From NCBI GenBank assembly GCA_036320915.1, contig JAXBDG010000016.1, forward strand, positions 682,001 to 746,000: a stretch of 64,000 nt of DNA. The letters run 5' to 3'. Positions 37,613 through 49,675 of this stretch are shown here, piece by piece. Source of the DNA: Linnemannia elongata (Eukaryota; Mortierellomycota; Mortierellomycetes; Mortierellales; Mortierellaceae). The notes under the pieces are model-generated. The model was given only the letters and a program-made list of their open reading frames with translations. It did not search any database and was not told where the DNA came from. The translations under genes were made by a program, and so were the position numbers. Numbering within the stretch: position 1 is the first letter of the stretch; every line of letters begins with the position of its first letter.

Positions 37613-40600
37613 CTAAACAGCAGACTGACGAGGCTGAGTGTTATACCCTCCCAACGTGGTCCTCTGCTGGGGCTGCGAAGAGTTCTTAAGCCCCAAATTC
37701 GTATGATTCTTCAACGTATAATCCACCGGTCGAGTAGCTCCACCAATAGCCACAGCACCAGGTCCGCCCCGGACACCAGTCTTGTTACCCGGTGTAACGT
37801 ACAGACTCACATCACGATCCTTCCTGTACCCAAACTCGTCCAATTCATCTTCGTCCTCAGAATCGTAATAATCATTCTTGGTGTACACCTTCTTGACCCA
37901 GATCAACGACTCATCTGCGCCAATTCGTGGAACAGCCCCTGAGTATCCGTCTGGAATGACTGTCTCGACGTTGGTCGAGATCGTGGGGACTACCACTGGT
38001 ACTGGTACTGGTGCTAATGCTGGTGTTGGTGCTGGTGCTGGTGTTGGTGCTGGTGCTGGTGCTGGTGTTGGTACAGCTGCCGCTGCTACCACTGGGACTG
38101 AAAGCGGGACTGGAGCTCGATAGGGTGTGAACTCTTCAACAACAGTAGGCACCGTCTTGACCGTCTCGACAACCACGGGCTTTGGAGGCGCTTCGACGAC
38201 GACCGGCTTTGGTGGAGCTTTAACAACAACGGGCTTGGGAACCTCAATTGGCTTTGTGGTCTCGATGACGGCGGGCTTGGGCTTGGGTGCCTCAACGATC
38301 ACGGGTTTTGGTAGTGGTTCCACAAGAACGAATTTGGGTGCCTCAATAATCTTGGCGGGCTTGGGAACTTTGGGGGCATCGAAAACAATGGTCTTGGGTG
38401 CTTCAACAACAGGTTTGGGTGGCTCCACAACCGTTTCAACAACGGTCTCAACAACCGCCGGCTGTGGCTTGCGGACAACAACGGGCTCCACAATGCGAGT
38501 CGTGAAAGTCTCAACCACCGGCTCAGGGACCTCCAAAACGACTACAGGCTTGACGGGCTCAACAACTGGAGTCATGACCTCAGGCTCAACAACTGTCGTC
38601 TTGGTCATCGTTGTCACAGTTTCAACGGCCTTGGGCTCTGAAATTACAGCAGCAGCCGTAGTGAGGACCTTGGACGATTTCTTTTTCAGTTTGGGCATTT
38701 TGGGAGCTTTGATTTTAGGAGCCTTGATTCTGGGGATTGTGACCCTGGGTAACTTGATGTCCTTGCCCTGGGCAGGCTGAGCAGGGATCATAGGTCTAGG
38801 AGCGCTAGCGACCTTAAGCGCAGAGGTCGACACAAGCTTGGGTGCGACGTAAGGGATCACAGGGTGAGGAGCATTCAAGGGGCTAGGATATTCGACATCG
38901 TCCTCAGTGACCGTCAAGACGGGGTGTTTCGTGAGGACTGGGTAAGGAACATCGATATCATCCTCCGTCACCGTGAAAATAGGCTCCGGCACCTCTGGAA
39001 TCTCTGGCTTCTCGACATCGTCCTCCGTCATGGTCAACAGAGGGGCGGCAACCACAGGCAGCGATGGTTTCTTGACATCCTCCTCCGTGACATGCAAGGC
39101 CGGCATAGAGTGCACTGGTAGACGGTCCTCGTAACTGACAGCAGCGGCGGCAGCAGCGGCAAGACCTGCACCAGTGAACTTGTTGATCTTGGTCTTTAGG
39201 GGGACCTGGTTCTTCTTGGCCTCCTTCTTTGCTTCCTTCTTGGCCAGTTTTTCCTTCTGCTTCCTCTCTTTCTTGGCCTCCTTGGTCTCCACCACCGTGA
39301 TATCAACGTCAGGCTTGGGGGCTGTTTCGACGACAACGACAGGAGCTGCCGCAGCAATAACAGGGAGGTGATCGTCATGCTTGGCCTTGCCCTTGACATC
39401 CATTGCGGGTGAGACCTCCGTAGTAGTAGTTGTCGACTGAACAATCACGACATCCTCGTCATGCTTGTGAGGAACACTTGATGCGACCGTCTCGGGGACC
39501 TTGCCAATAACAGTCTCCTCAGTCGTGACAAACGTAGCCTTCGTAAGGTGCTTATCAACAGGGTGAATAATCGAGTCGGCTGCAGCTGCAGAAACCGGCA
39601 CAGCAGCTGCAACAGTCTCGGCGGCCTTGGTGACATGGGTTTCAACAACAGGCTTGACAGCATGCATATTGGCAGAAGTTGTAGAATGTACATGGGAAGG
39701 CTCAACATCGGTGGTCGTGGTAGTGCCCTTAGTTCTCATCATCACGACATCCTCACTAGTATTGTGGGGCGCATTCGCAGGCACCACCTCCTGGCCTTTA
39801 TCAACGTCGGACTTGCCAGTGTTGGAAACAGTCGAGTGCCTTCTGCCAGAGAAGACCGCTGCAACGGCAGAGGCGGCACCCGTGACAGCTGCGACGACCG
39901 AGGCGGTAGAGCCTGGCTCATGCTTGACCTCTGTGTGCTTGATTTCAACAGGCTTGGCGACTTCGATATGCTTAGCCTCGACATGCTTAGCAGTGTGTGT
40001 CTCATTAGTCTTGCCAGTATGTGCAACCTCAACAGGCTCCTCAACATGCGCAACGGTAGCCGCCGCGGCTGCAGCAGCACCACCACGAGGCTCATAAACA
40101 TGCGTGCGGGTTGGCGGAATGGTGGTGACGGTTCTTGTCGTGATAGTCTCGACCATGATCACCTCCTCGTCGTCGTTATGAGGGATCGTGGACGCGACAT
40201 CCTCTGGTGCCTTTCCAATGACCTTTTTCTCGACGACCGTCTGTTCTTTGGGCACCTCTACTGAAGCCTTCCTCGATTCATGGAGACCAGAACCTGCGAC
40301 GGCCGCAGTGGCTGGAGTTGTCTTGTGAGTGGTTTTGTCGTCGTGGTGATGACCAGTGAGTTTGTCCTTTGCTGCTACCAAAGGAGCGGTAACGGCAGCA
40401 GCCAAGTGAGCAGCCTTGGATGTAGGAGAGGTAGTAGTATGAGCTGCCGTGGTGGTAGTCGTCGTGTCATGAGTTTCAGGGAGGTTGTGGTGGTGCCCAG
40501 TGATCTTGTCCTTAGCTGCCGCAAAGGGAGCGGCAACAGTGGCCGCCATATGAGCGGCCTTGGAAGTAGGAGGTGTAGTAGCATGAGAAGTTGTTGTGGC

Positions 40601-43600
40601 TCTAGGAGGAGCCACAGTAGTTACATGTGATGTTGTGGTGTCTGGATGCACTGCCGTTGTAGTGGTGGTGGATGCGGTGGAATTATGAGTTACAGAGTCG
40701 TCGTGACGATGAGTGATCTTGTCCTTTGCAGCAACCAGAGGAGCGGCCACCGCGGCGGCCAAATGAGACGCCTTGGTCTTGAGCGAGTTAGAAATAGGGG
40801 TTGAGTGAGCTTCTGTTTCTGTGGGGTGAAGATGCGTCTCGGCTGCCGAGGCGGCAACCAAGGGTGTGACAGGCACAGGGATGACACCGACTGCAGCATT
40901 AACAAGAGTAGAGGTGACGGTTTGGTGTTCAACGACGGCGGCGGTAGGGTGTTCGACTGTCGCTGTAGTGGTCGAATGGTGAGTGCTTGTTCCCCTCTCA
41001 GACGTGTTCTTCATAGTCGTCGTCGTTGCTGTTATGGTGGGAGCAGCAGCAGCGGCAGCAATGGTAACAGGCGCTGCAGCTCCAACATGAAGACGAGAAG
41101 TGACCCCATGTGAAGAGTGCGCAGGCTCGGTTGTTGTTGTCGCCTTGTCCGTCACCATCACACTGCCAGAGGGCGGCAACACTGACAAGGGCTCTAGTTT
41201 CCTGGCAGAGATCGAAGTCGACTTGTCTTCATCGATCAAAGGCGCCGCTGGCTTGTGATAAAGTGGCTCCGTGATCACCGCAGGGGCTGATGTCAACCTG
41301 TGGTGGGGTGGTTCGATGAACGGCTCATCATCTATTGGAAAACATAAAGAGAAACAGGAAGAAGATAACAATATCACGGCGGTTAGACTATGCATTGACA
41401 ATGTACAGCATTTGCCAGCGCCAATTTTGTTTGCCAAGTTCTCGCTTACCATGAGTGTCGCGCAAAGCAGCTGCGATGCTCGCTGCAACAGGTACCGCTA
41501 CGGCAGCAGCCATCGCAGGCTTAACATCTGTTACGGACATAGTGCTCGTTGTAGTGGCTTCAACTTCGGCATCCTTTTCATCCTTCTTGCGGCCCATCTT
41601 TGGCATGTGGAATCCACTGAAAGCTCCCTTAACCTTTTCCTTCATACTCGACTGAGAACCTCGGCGAGTTCCATCGGCTAGTGCCTCGGACACGGTCAAC
41701 TCTTTCGTCTCGACGATCACAGGAATAGTCTTGATCTCCGCAGGGACAGCCGTAACTTCCACAATCTCCTCTACTACAGACGGGTGAGCAGGGTTCTCAT
41801 GCTGTTCGACCTCGCCACCACGAGGGTAATCGCTCTCCTCTTCATCATACAACGACAGATCCTTCTTGGGCAACTTAAGAGCGGCCGCAGTCGAGTGGTG
41901 CTCGGGCAGGGTCGCAGTCATGACAGAAGGGACGGCTAAAGCGGCGAGAGTCGCCTTTGGGAACTTCTTGACCTCAACAACATCCTCAACCACAGCAGGA
42001 AGCGCAGGATTCTCCACCTTAACATCCTCATCACCACGGGGATAGGACCCTTCTTCCTCATCAAAGAGAGACAAGTCCTTCTTGGGCATCTTGAGGCCAA
42101 CAGCCGTCGAGTGGAACTCCTTGGGCAGCTTCTTGACCTCGATAACATCTTCGATGACAGCGGGGTGGACTGGGTTCTCAAATTTGGCCGCTTCGTCGCC
42201 ACGGGGGTAAGAACTCTCCTCTTCTTCGTACAAGGATAAGTCCTTCTTGGGGGTCTTGAGGGCCGCAGCGGTCGAGGGCTTCACAGGAAGTGTCGTTGCC
42301 TTGGCAGCAGGAACAGTAGCGGTGGTGGCAGTCTCCTTGACACCTGGGGTCACGATGGGAGATTCCGGGTGGTCGCTCAGCTTATGGAGCACACCAGCCA
42401 CCGCTGCAGCAACTGCAGTAGCCGCTGTTGCAATAGTTGATTTCGAAGCAGGGGCGCTCTCCTTGACGACAGGGTGTGAGACAACAGAGGGGGCGGCAAC
42501 AATATGAGGGAGATCGCTGTTTCTCAGAGTAGGCGTCGAAAAAGCTGGAACCACGGCTTTAGAGTCATGCACAGGTGCTGCTGCAGCGGTGGGCTGGACC
42601 GGTCTGACATTTGTAGGGAGGCTCTCGTTGCTCGCGACGGGGGTCGAGTAGACAGGGACCACAGATGGAGTAGTCAAACGTGCAACAACAGGTGTACCAG
42701 CAGGAGCAACCACAGGCGAGTTTGGAAAGGCTCCAGGAAGCTTCTCAGCAGGCGCGGGAAGTGTCTTCATGACGACTGGTCCTGTGGGCACATGTGAGCG
42801 CCTCATATTAGCAGGCATGTTCTTGAACGCCTTGGAGAACTTGGGCGACGAGGAGATACGCTCCTTGAAAGAGCCTGACTTCGACAAGTAGTGCGCCTTT
42901 GGTGCTTTCGGCTTGGTAGGTGTTGTCAAAACGGCTGTTGGGGTTGATGTTGCCACAACTGCTGTCGAAGCCGTAGGTGATGGGTGAGAAAAAGCTACAT
43001 CAAGAGCAGTGACCGTGGTAACCGCAGGTTCAGGTGCAGCAACCGTTGGCGCAACCATAAGAGCGGCGACTGATAGGGCTACAATGGGTGCTCGCGTCAA
43101 GGGAGATGCTGTAGAGGCCGAAGTCAACGGAGCCGAAACTGGAGCAGTAGATGAGGGAGCAACGTAAGGAGCAGCCGCATTCTTGGGAACGACACAAACT
43201 GCATTAGACGCGGCTGTCATATGATGCTCCGGCGCATGCATGGTCTCCTGGATATGAACAGGTCGATCCTGGCTGGGTGAGAACGAATGAGAGCGAAGAG
43301 CGGCCATGTTGCTTGCAACCTTGGGTCTCAAAGGCTGAACGCTCGCAGGGTTGGCCGAGGCAGAGGAGACGGTCAAGGGACTCGAAACCGATGAGAGGGC
43401 GGGGCTACCAGCCATGACAGGGCTTCCGGTGGACGCATTAGCGGCAGCAAGAGCAGCCTTCTTGTGCTCCTTGTATCCGAATCCTAACGAGAATGGCCTA
43501 GCCTTCTTGGGACCCAAGGGATCATCATTGTGGGGTACCTCCATGCCGTACCATGTTGTCCTTTTCTTGGAAGTAGATCTGGAGGACTGAGGAGTGGCAG

Positions 43601-44589
43601 ACTTTGGTGTTGGCGCCGGGATTATATCCTGGGAAGTAGCTACAAGAGCCTTGGAGGAAGAAAGGAGGTGAGGCGAATCGGCGGGATTGCTTTGAGCAGA
43701 CTCAATGTTGACCTGGGCTGGGTGAATGGGAGCAGGAGCAGCGATCTCTCTGGGTTGCGAAACTGTAGTTGGAGGCTCGTAAAGAACCACAGCACTATAA
43801 AAAAAAGTATGAAGAGTGATCGCGGCATTCATAGATTCATAGAAGAGAAGTTGGTCATTTGTTTTAGCATAGGTAGGATTACAGCAGTTCATCTCGCTTC
43901 TTCATAGGCTGTGATGTGAATGCTTACTTGGGCTTAGCAGAAGTCACTGAATTTCCGGCATGGTTGCTGCTTTCACTATGTATATGTATGTAAATGAAGC
44001 GCCATGATGAGTTGCTGTGCTATACACATGGATACGCAAACAACACGATGCAGAGATCTGCGACATGACACATGTCTTACTGTTCACGAGCGTTTCCTTG
44101 CGCGGCCAAGGGCGAGGGCGCAGTAGGGGTACTATCTTCGAGACGGGCACCGGCATCAGCTGCTTGCGAGGATAAGACACAATGCGGAACCGGATGTGAT
44201 GTCACAGCAAAGTCGAAGGGAATAGACCAGAAACACCAGTTAGTCTCTAATGGGTTTTCATCTTTTGACGCGTCACCATTGGCCAAATTCCTACGTTCAA
44301 TACGCGTAACCTTTTTCAACTGCACACAAATTTCGCCCATTCGCCTACAACTTGCTAATCCTCGTGTTCACTAACAAATGAAATAATACAACTTACCAAG
44401 AAAGGGAGAAGGATGATCCTTCAGTTGCATTCCGCCGTGCTCATCATGAGCAACCTGGAACTCGTGCGAGGTCGATGGATCCTTGGCTGCGAGTCGGACA
44501 GGTTTCAAAGTTGACTCGGCCTGGTCATGTGAGCGCATGCTCGAGTTCTCTTGCCCTTCGGCAGAAGGTCGCTGCTGTTTACCCGACAT
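37613..44589 (-). CDS. Giant low-complexity repeat protein (~2,124 residues), unknown function
   Basis: I do not recognise this gene. Exons: 44589-44397, 44159-44081 (or starting at 44162), 43966-43928, 43794-41450, 41331-37613; all phases close. It is rich in Ala, Pro, Val, Thr, Lys and His, with no signal peptide or membrane helix. Internal repeats: three copies built on PKKDLSLYDEEES and YPRGDE (DNA 41740-42265); three of HLAAAVAAPLVAAKDKITG (40330-40780); four of VTEDDVEKP (38865-39100); three diverged IGKAPEDVASTIPHNDDE-like units (39420-40250); and PKPVVVEAP and APTPAP runs. Basic KKEAKKEAKK and KAPKMPKLKKK patches occur. The C-terminal ~110 residues are less repetitive, with ADESLIWVKKVYTKNDYYDSEDEDELDEFGYRKD. 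Probably an intrinsically disordered scaffold or cytoskeletal/cell-cortex protein (guess). The start could also be 44631 (42 nt upstream, in frame). Confidence 0.75.
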
Positions 44590-45257
44590 TCTCTCTGCCG
44601 CTCTTTGATTCTTTTTGTTGCGTTGATACATGTCCTTTACGTGTAAGCAGTCCTTGGTAGTTCTTTGTTGGTGGTGTTCGATGTAGTTGAAGTATGGAAT
44701 GGGTCGGTTACGAGAAGTTGTAGAATATAATATTAGGTGACGAGAAATTAAAAGAATTAGTTGGTAGAGAAGAAGATCGGGAGTGGTGCGCGAAGGTGGA
44801 GTTGATGTTGATATATATGTGCAAGTCGAGGAAGGGATGTCGAAGGAGTGAATATTCTCTTGTGGACGGAGTGCTTTCGAGGATGTATGCAAGAATGGCG
44901 CGTTGGGAAGTTGTCGTCTGCGTATGTGAGTGTGAGCGTCCACGATGAAAGTATTGTTCTGTGTATGTGCTGCTTTGTACAAGATTGATTAAGTTGAGCA
45001 GGAGGGTTCACAACGAACAAATTAGGGATGGAGATAGGAGATGGAAAACGAGGGAGCGGAAAGGGTGAAAGAGTTGGTCAAAAAAGATTATATGAAAAGA
45101 AAAGAAAGAGAGAGGGAGGAGAGGGTGGAGGAGTGCAAAGGAAAAGTAAGGTATGAAGGGTGAAGAGCCTCCGGGTCTTTGCACCACCTCCCTCTTCTCA
45201 TCCCAGACAAACGACAAAAAGAAAAAGTGATGTTTCAGGTAACGACGTACCATTTTG

Positions 45258-45289
<32 letters not shown>

Positions 45290-46054
45290 CTCCGTGTCAC
45301 CCTGGCCAGCATCAGAATCGATTCAATCGACTTCATTTGCGGATAAGAGAACAACAATGACAGAAAAAGACACGCTTTTTGTTTGCTAAGATGACACATC
45401 CGTTTTCTGTCATTTGAGAAATAAAAAAAGTTCTTTCAGAGCATTGGTGAACAAGAATACACTACTTTCAGACCCTGCAGATCGGAGAAGATAAAAAAAA
45501 TTGACAGGCTCAACAGGATGTGAGTTGGATGGTATCGTGGCTCCTCTTTATTCTTATCATTTTCACCTAGGCTGGCGAGCGCATAAACAAGACAACAAAG
45601 ATGAAAAAGAAAGGTCGAGTTCATGGAGAATTAGTTGCACCCTTGTTCTTCTCACCATTCTTCCTTTTTCCACCTCTTCTCCATACTCACTCCCGAAAAC
45701 CGTACACTGCATTACTAACTAAATGGCAGCGTTGTTAAACGTGCATGCACAAGCTTAGCCACAGTAATGAGAGGAATGAGCGAAGCACGGTTCAGCGAAG
45801 AGATGTAAAACAAAAGGGTATTTTAGTAAGCGTCTTTGAAGGTGTCGTGGAAGTTAAAGTGGAAATTAAAGTGGACAGGAAGAGAAAGGAAAAAATAATC
45901 TAAAGACACAAGGGAGAGGTGAGCGCACTTTGACTACAAAAACAGTGCAAAGTTCTCTATCACCAACCTGCTCTGTAACTCCATTAAAACCAGCATTTGC
46001 ACTGACAGAGAATCCAGAGAGGGTGAGTTGGTTTATTTCGGCGAGGCGTTAAGT
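44590..46054. other. Promoter/leader region of the repeat-protein gene and 3' flank of dynactin gene
   Basis: About 1.5 kb without a supported gene. It contains a 30-nt A run at 45258-45287 and purine-rich DNA at 45020-45160. On the minus strand these are poly-T and pyrimidine-rich, as expected for upstream sequence of the repeat-protein gene. No RNA gene seen. Confidence 0.45.
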
Positions 46055-47381
46055 CTAAGATGATGTCCGCGCGTGGTTGAACTTTGGCAAAAACTGCATC
46101 AAGTACTCCAAATGCCTTGTATGCACCGTGGACTGGTTCTATCATCAGTCCAGAAACAGCATGAACACCAATGGTTAGTTTCAACTTCTCTTTGTGCAAA
46201 ACATGGGTTAGTAACCATGGTTCATTTTTAGAAAAAAAAAAACTTACAGCCCGACTTCCTGTAAAGATGCGACGGTCACCACGAGAACCATAGATTACCG
46301 TCCTGTCAGGCAAGATCTCGTTCTCGTTCGTCGCACACACTGTTCCGATCACGCACTCATCGCCCAGCCATGTCCCGGGTTTGACATGTGCTATTCGAAA
46401 AAAGCATGAAAATTGTGCAAAATTGCGGTTAGGGTTAACGTGCAAATCTGCGGCAATTCTACGCGCCATGTAAGATATGAAGGCTGAAGGCAAGGACTGT
46501 CCTGTCGTTACCTTTGACTTCCAGCGTATTCCTGTTGCCAATCTTCATGCCCTCCATGACTATTGTTGATAGAGGTGAACAAGGTCTCGTTAGCACATGC
46601 AAACTTGGGCTTGGACCAAATTAATATTTAAAGGTCTCGACAATCATTGTTGGCTTACCACTCCCAACCTCAAAGACGTTATTGTCGCCAATGATCAACG
46701 CCTCTGGTCCCCTATTTCAGCGTCAATGAATAGCAGACAAAATAAGGGTCAGCAGCACTTCAACCACTGTATACGTCTTCTTAGACTGTTCATCATGGCA
46801 ACATCGGAGCACCCAACAATGGTTTGGACTGTTTACCTGTTGATAATGACAGCGTTCTCCTCGACAATGTTGCCGCTCCCAAACATGATGGGTCCTCCTG
46901 TGGCCCATACTCTGCACTGAGGGTGAAGCACCGTGCCTGAAAGTAATCGACAAGGAAGGGAAAATGGATGGAGAGGAACTCGCATTAGTCTCCTGACTTT
47001 GCTTCTTATGTGTTCCTTTTGTCATCCTGTGTGCTGGTATTTCTTGTGCACAATGCTGAGCTCCTTACCGGCGCCTAATTGGTAGAGAAACAGTGAAGAA
47101 AAGCGTGTAAGTATCGATGCCATATCCCTCCAGGGTACAAAATGACAGCAGAGTGGACTATAAGCCTTCGAGTCTGCTTACCGACATATATCTCGCCTCG
47201 AAGGTCATTGTCTTGACAGACCAATGCCCTGGTGCTGATCGTTAATTTGGGTCTAATATTGGTTAAAAAGGACGAGAGGTTCTTAGTCTATGTGTTCCCG
47301 GCTTATTTGCCATGACCACTCCCAAGCCTTTGCTTCCCGGCTCCATGGACCTTGACTATGTGCTAGTTACCTGGACATCAT
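46055..47381 (-). CDS. DCTN6: Dynactin subunit 6 (p27), eight exons including a 6-nt micro-exon
   Basis: A pointed-end subunit of the dynactin complex, a left-handed beta-helix protein that helps attach dynein to cargo. Exons: 47381-47371, 47252-47182, 47074-47069 (6 nt), 46936-46837, 46711-46659, 46559-46512, 46390-46248, 46138-46055; 516 nt, 171 residues (human about 190). The protein starts MMSRPKLTISTRALVC. Hexapeptide-type turns follow, as in LRGEIYVGAGTVLHP, GSGNIVEENAVIIN, IIGDNNVFEVGS and MKIGNRNTLEVK. The C-terminus is HTRHLEYLMQFLPKFNH, matching the family's helical tail. Every junction keeps frame and spacing with the human protein as I remember it. Without the 6-nt exon the loop between EIYVG and TVLHP would be two residues short. 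The gene is absent from budding yeast-type dynactin, and its presence fits a filamentous early-diverging fungus. Confidence 0.85.
47069..47074 (-). other. DCTN6: 6-nt micro-exon of the dynactin subunit 6 gene
   Basis: The minus strand reads AATTAG, then GCGCCG, then GTAAGG: a full acceptor and donor around six bases. The preceding exon ends in a lone G and the next begins GC, so inclusion gives Gly-Ala-Gly. This restores the two residues found between the aligned strands in other p27 proteins. Skipping would also stay in frame. Confidence 0.7.
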
Positions 47382-47876
47382 CTTGAATAAAAAAACTTGG
47401 CTTTGTGCGATGCTGGCGAGAAGGGTTTTTGCGTGTTGTTCTTGTTTGTCTTGAAACTTGATAGTTCGAGTTCTTTATCCAGTTGAGCGTCGGCTTGTGT
47501 TGATGACAGAGAGGGCTTCCTGTGGTCTCTGGAAGATGTGTTCTTGGGTGGGTGATGAAGGTGGTCAAAGTTGGCCTGAGTGTGTCGCGTGGAATATCAC
47601 GCTCCGCTCTTGTCAGTTAAGGGTTGGTTGTAATGCATCTTGTCACACTTCTGCTTTTCCCATTTCGCCTTTTTTATTCCACACTCCTTCCAACATAAAT
47701 AAAACGCTGGCAACCATGCAACGAATCTTCTCTTCAAGGCCACCACTCGTTCTCATCGACCATCCATAGGAATTACCTGAACGAAGCCAGGAAGCCAACA
47801 AGGACCAAAAGCACTCGCAACTCCTTCACAGCAGCAGCAACTGGAACTCGGACAACATAATCAGATCCTTGCCGCA
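47382..47876. promoter_or_regulatory. Divergent promoter, dynactin subunit 6 / LYR protein
   Basis: 495 bp between the starts of two divergent genes. An upstream ATG frame at 47716 (MQRIFSSRPPLVLIDHP, stop at 47769) lies before the LYR start. It resembles a mitochondrial presequence, so an unrecognised upstream exon of the LYR gene is possible, but I could not connect it in frame. Otherwise no motif was assigned. Confidence 0.4.
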
Positions 47877-49055
47877 ATGCCGACTCCATTCTGGAAACAC
47901 CCAGCGCACCGAATCCCAACCTTGGGTCTATACAGAGTCCTCCTAAAGTCCACCTTCTCGTTACCACACAACTGTGTTCACCAACCGGGCCCTCGCCGGA
48001 TACCCATTCAGCATAAAGGCGTCGGTCCCCCAGGTTCCAGTGACCCCCTGCCTCGCCTCCAGCGGAGCTATCTCTTTCAATTGATTCGGGATCAATTCCG
48101 ATCCAACCGATATTGCACCAGTCCCAGGATCACCGCTGGCTATCTACGCGAGGCGGAAGAGACATTGAAGAAGTTGCGGAGGGCTAGAGATGGCGATCAA
48201 GAAGTCAAGATGGAGTTGAAGGATCTGGCTCATGGACGATCTGGACGTCTGAAAGAGGTTATCGATCATGTAAGTTTATCGTCAATTGAGCGAAGACTGT
48301 CAACGAGGATCTCTCTGGTGATAGCAAAACTCACTCCAACGTGCTCTTCGACTACTTGGCCTAACGTAGCTGAACGACCTTATCAATTGGGACCCCAAGT
48401 CAACAACCCAGCGAGATCGGTACAAACGATTGAAACGCGCTCAAGAACAAGTCTGGGATGTCCGCACTCAAACGTCCATTGAACGCGACCCACACTCCTT
48501 CTATAAGATCACCCTCCACCCATCGCTCTTCACCTTTCCCCCAGAACTGGACTACTACCCTCCTCACAAGTACCCACGACAACTCAAAAACAAACGAGGT
48601 CTCTTCAAGAACTTTGGAGGCGTGTTCCTGACCGAGGTTAAGACTTCTGAAGGATCCAGGTTTCCCAGGATCAGAGGAGGGACGCAGCCAGAGTGGATCA
48701 GCATGATGCTGAAGGGTCGTGTTCAGGCCTCGGTAAGGCGTGTGAACGAGTGGAAGCAATTGGAGGAACTCCAGAGGATGATGCAGATTGAAGAGCAGTT
48801 TACAAAGTCGCTAGGCGTCGACGATACCGGATATGGTAAGCAAACAACGTCGGACATGCGAGCAGTGCGAACAATATGACGGAAACGAGGACTAACTTTG
48901 TGCGAATGCACCCTTGCCTAAATTTCTCATTGTTGGAATTAGTGGAGGAGATTGGCAAGCGGCTAAAAGCTGTTCAAGAGGATCATGCCAGAAGGAAGCG
49001 GGATGCCAACGAACGTAACGGACTCGACATCGGCAGTCTGGACGACCATGTATGA
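47877..49055 (+). CDS. Long LYR-motif (complex 1 LYR-like) protein, probably mitochondrial
   Basis: Exons 47877-48269, 48370-48835 and 48943-49055 give 323 residues. The N-terminal domain carries the LYR signature (TLGLYRVLLK, ~15-24). Later come the conserved second and third helices, with LIRDQFRSNR and a GYLREAEETLKKLRRARDGD block, ending about residue 100. LYR proteins usually act in mitochondria with acyl carrier protein, in Fe-S cluster delivery or respiratory complex assembly. Classic members are only 80-120 residues; here a further ~200-residue basic and aromatic region follows (YYPPHKYPRQL, NKRGLFKNFGG, PEWISMMLKGRV). This architecture is reminiscent of the longer Cup1-like LYR proteins of fungi, a tentative link from memory. 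No membrane segment. It diverges from the dynactin gene. Confidence 0.72.
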
Positions 49056-49675
49056 AAGATGGCCGATACCACCAGCCTATTTTCGCTTCGACACACACTC
49101 TCTCCTCGTGACAAAATAAAAAAGCGCTCCCTGGTTTTGGTGGGCATTTTGAGCGAAATCATAAATTACAGCAAACGCTTGAAACTGTGTTATTTTACTT
49201 CCTAGCCATAGCTTTTGCGCCATTAGCCCCTGAATGGTCGCTTTCAAGCATAGCGGTGCTTACAGTTGTGTGACCTCACTGGGACCGATGATGAGCAGGC
49301 AAACAGGGTCACCCTGTCATCCATGCCTTGACGAAGAACGGAGCTTGCGCAGATAGACGACGAGTAGCTACAGCATTCCAGCGTGGACTATGTCGTTCCC
49401 CTTAATCCCGATTCTACCTCATTTCAATAGCTGGGATCATGGACAAAGGATCCTTTCTTATTTTTCCTTTCCCTTTTCACTCCTCTTATCTCTTGCTCCT
49501 CCTCATACAGCAACTCCACTTCAGCTACAACAACAGCAGTAAAGGTACGACCTCAGCGCTTGGCTGTCACGAAGATTTGAACAACAAAGATGCCTTTATA
49601 AAGATTTGATGTTCCGTCGTCTCCTTTTCTAACCCTGAAATTCTTGTTGTCTGTGCGGGATAGAAAATCTTCGGC
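49056..49675. other. Intergenic region upstream of the secreted protein gene
   Basis: 620 bp. ACAAAATAAAAAAG at 49111-49124 is a likely polyadenylation region of the LYR gene. Pyrimidine-rich DNA at 49455-49510 precedes the next start. No gene was recognised. Confidence 0.45.

Noticed and set aside
39548..40264. Long plus-strand frames antisense to the giant repeat protein
   Set aside because: They mirror the repeats on the other strand (Gly/Ser/Arg-rich), have no start or splice support and no domain.
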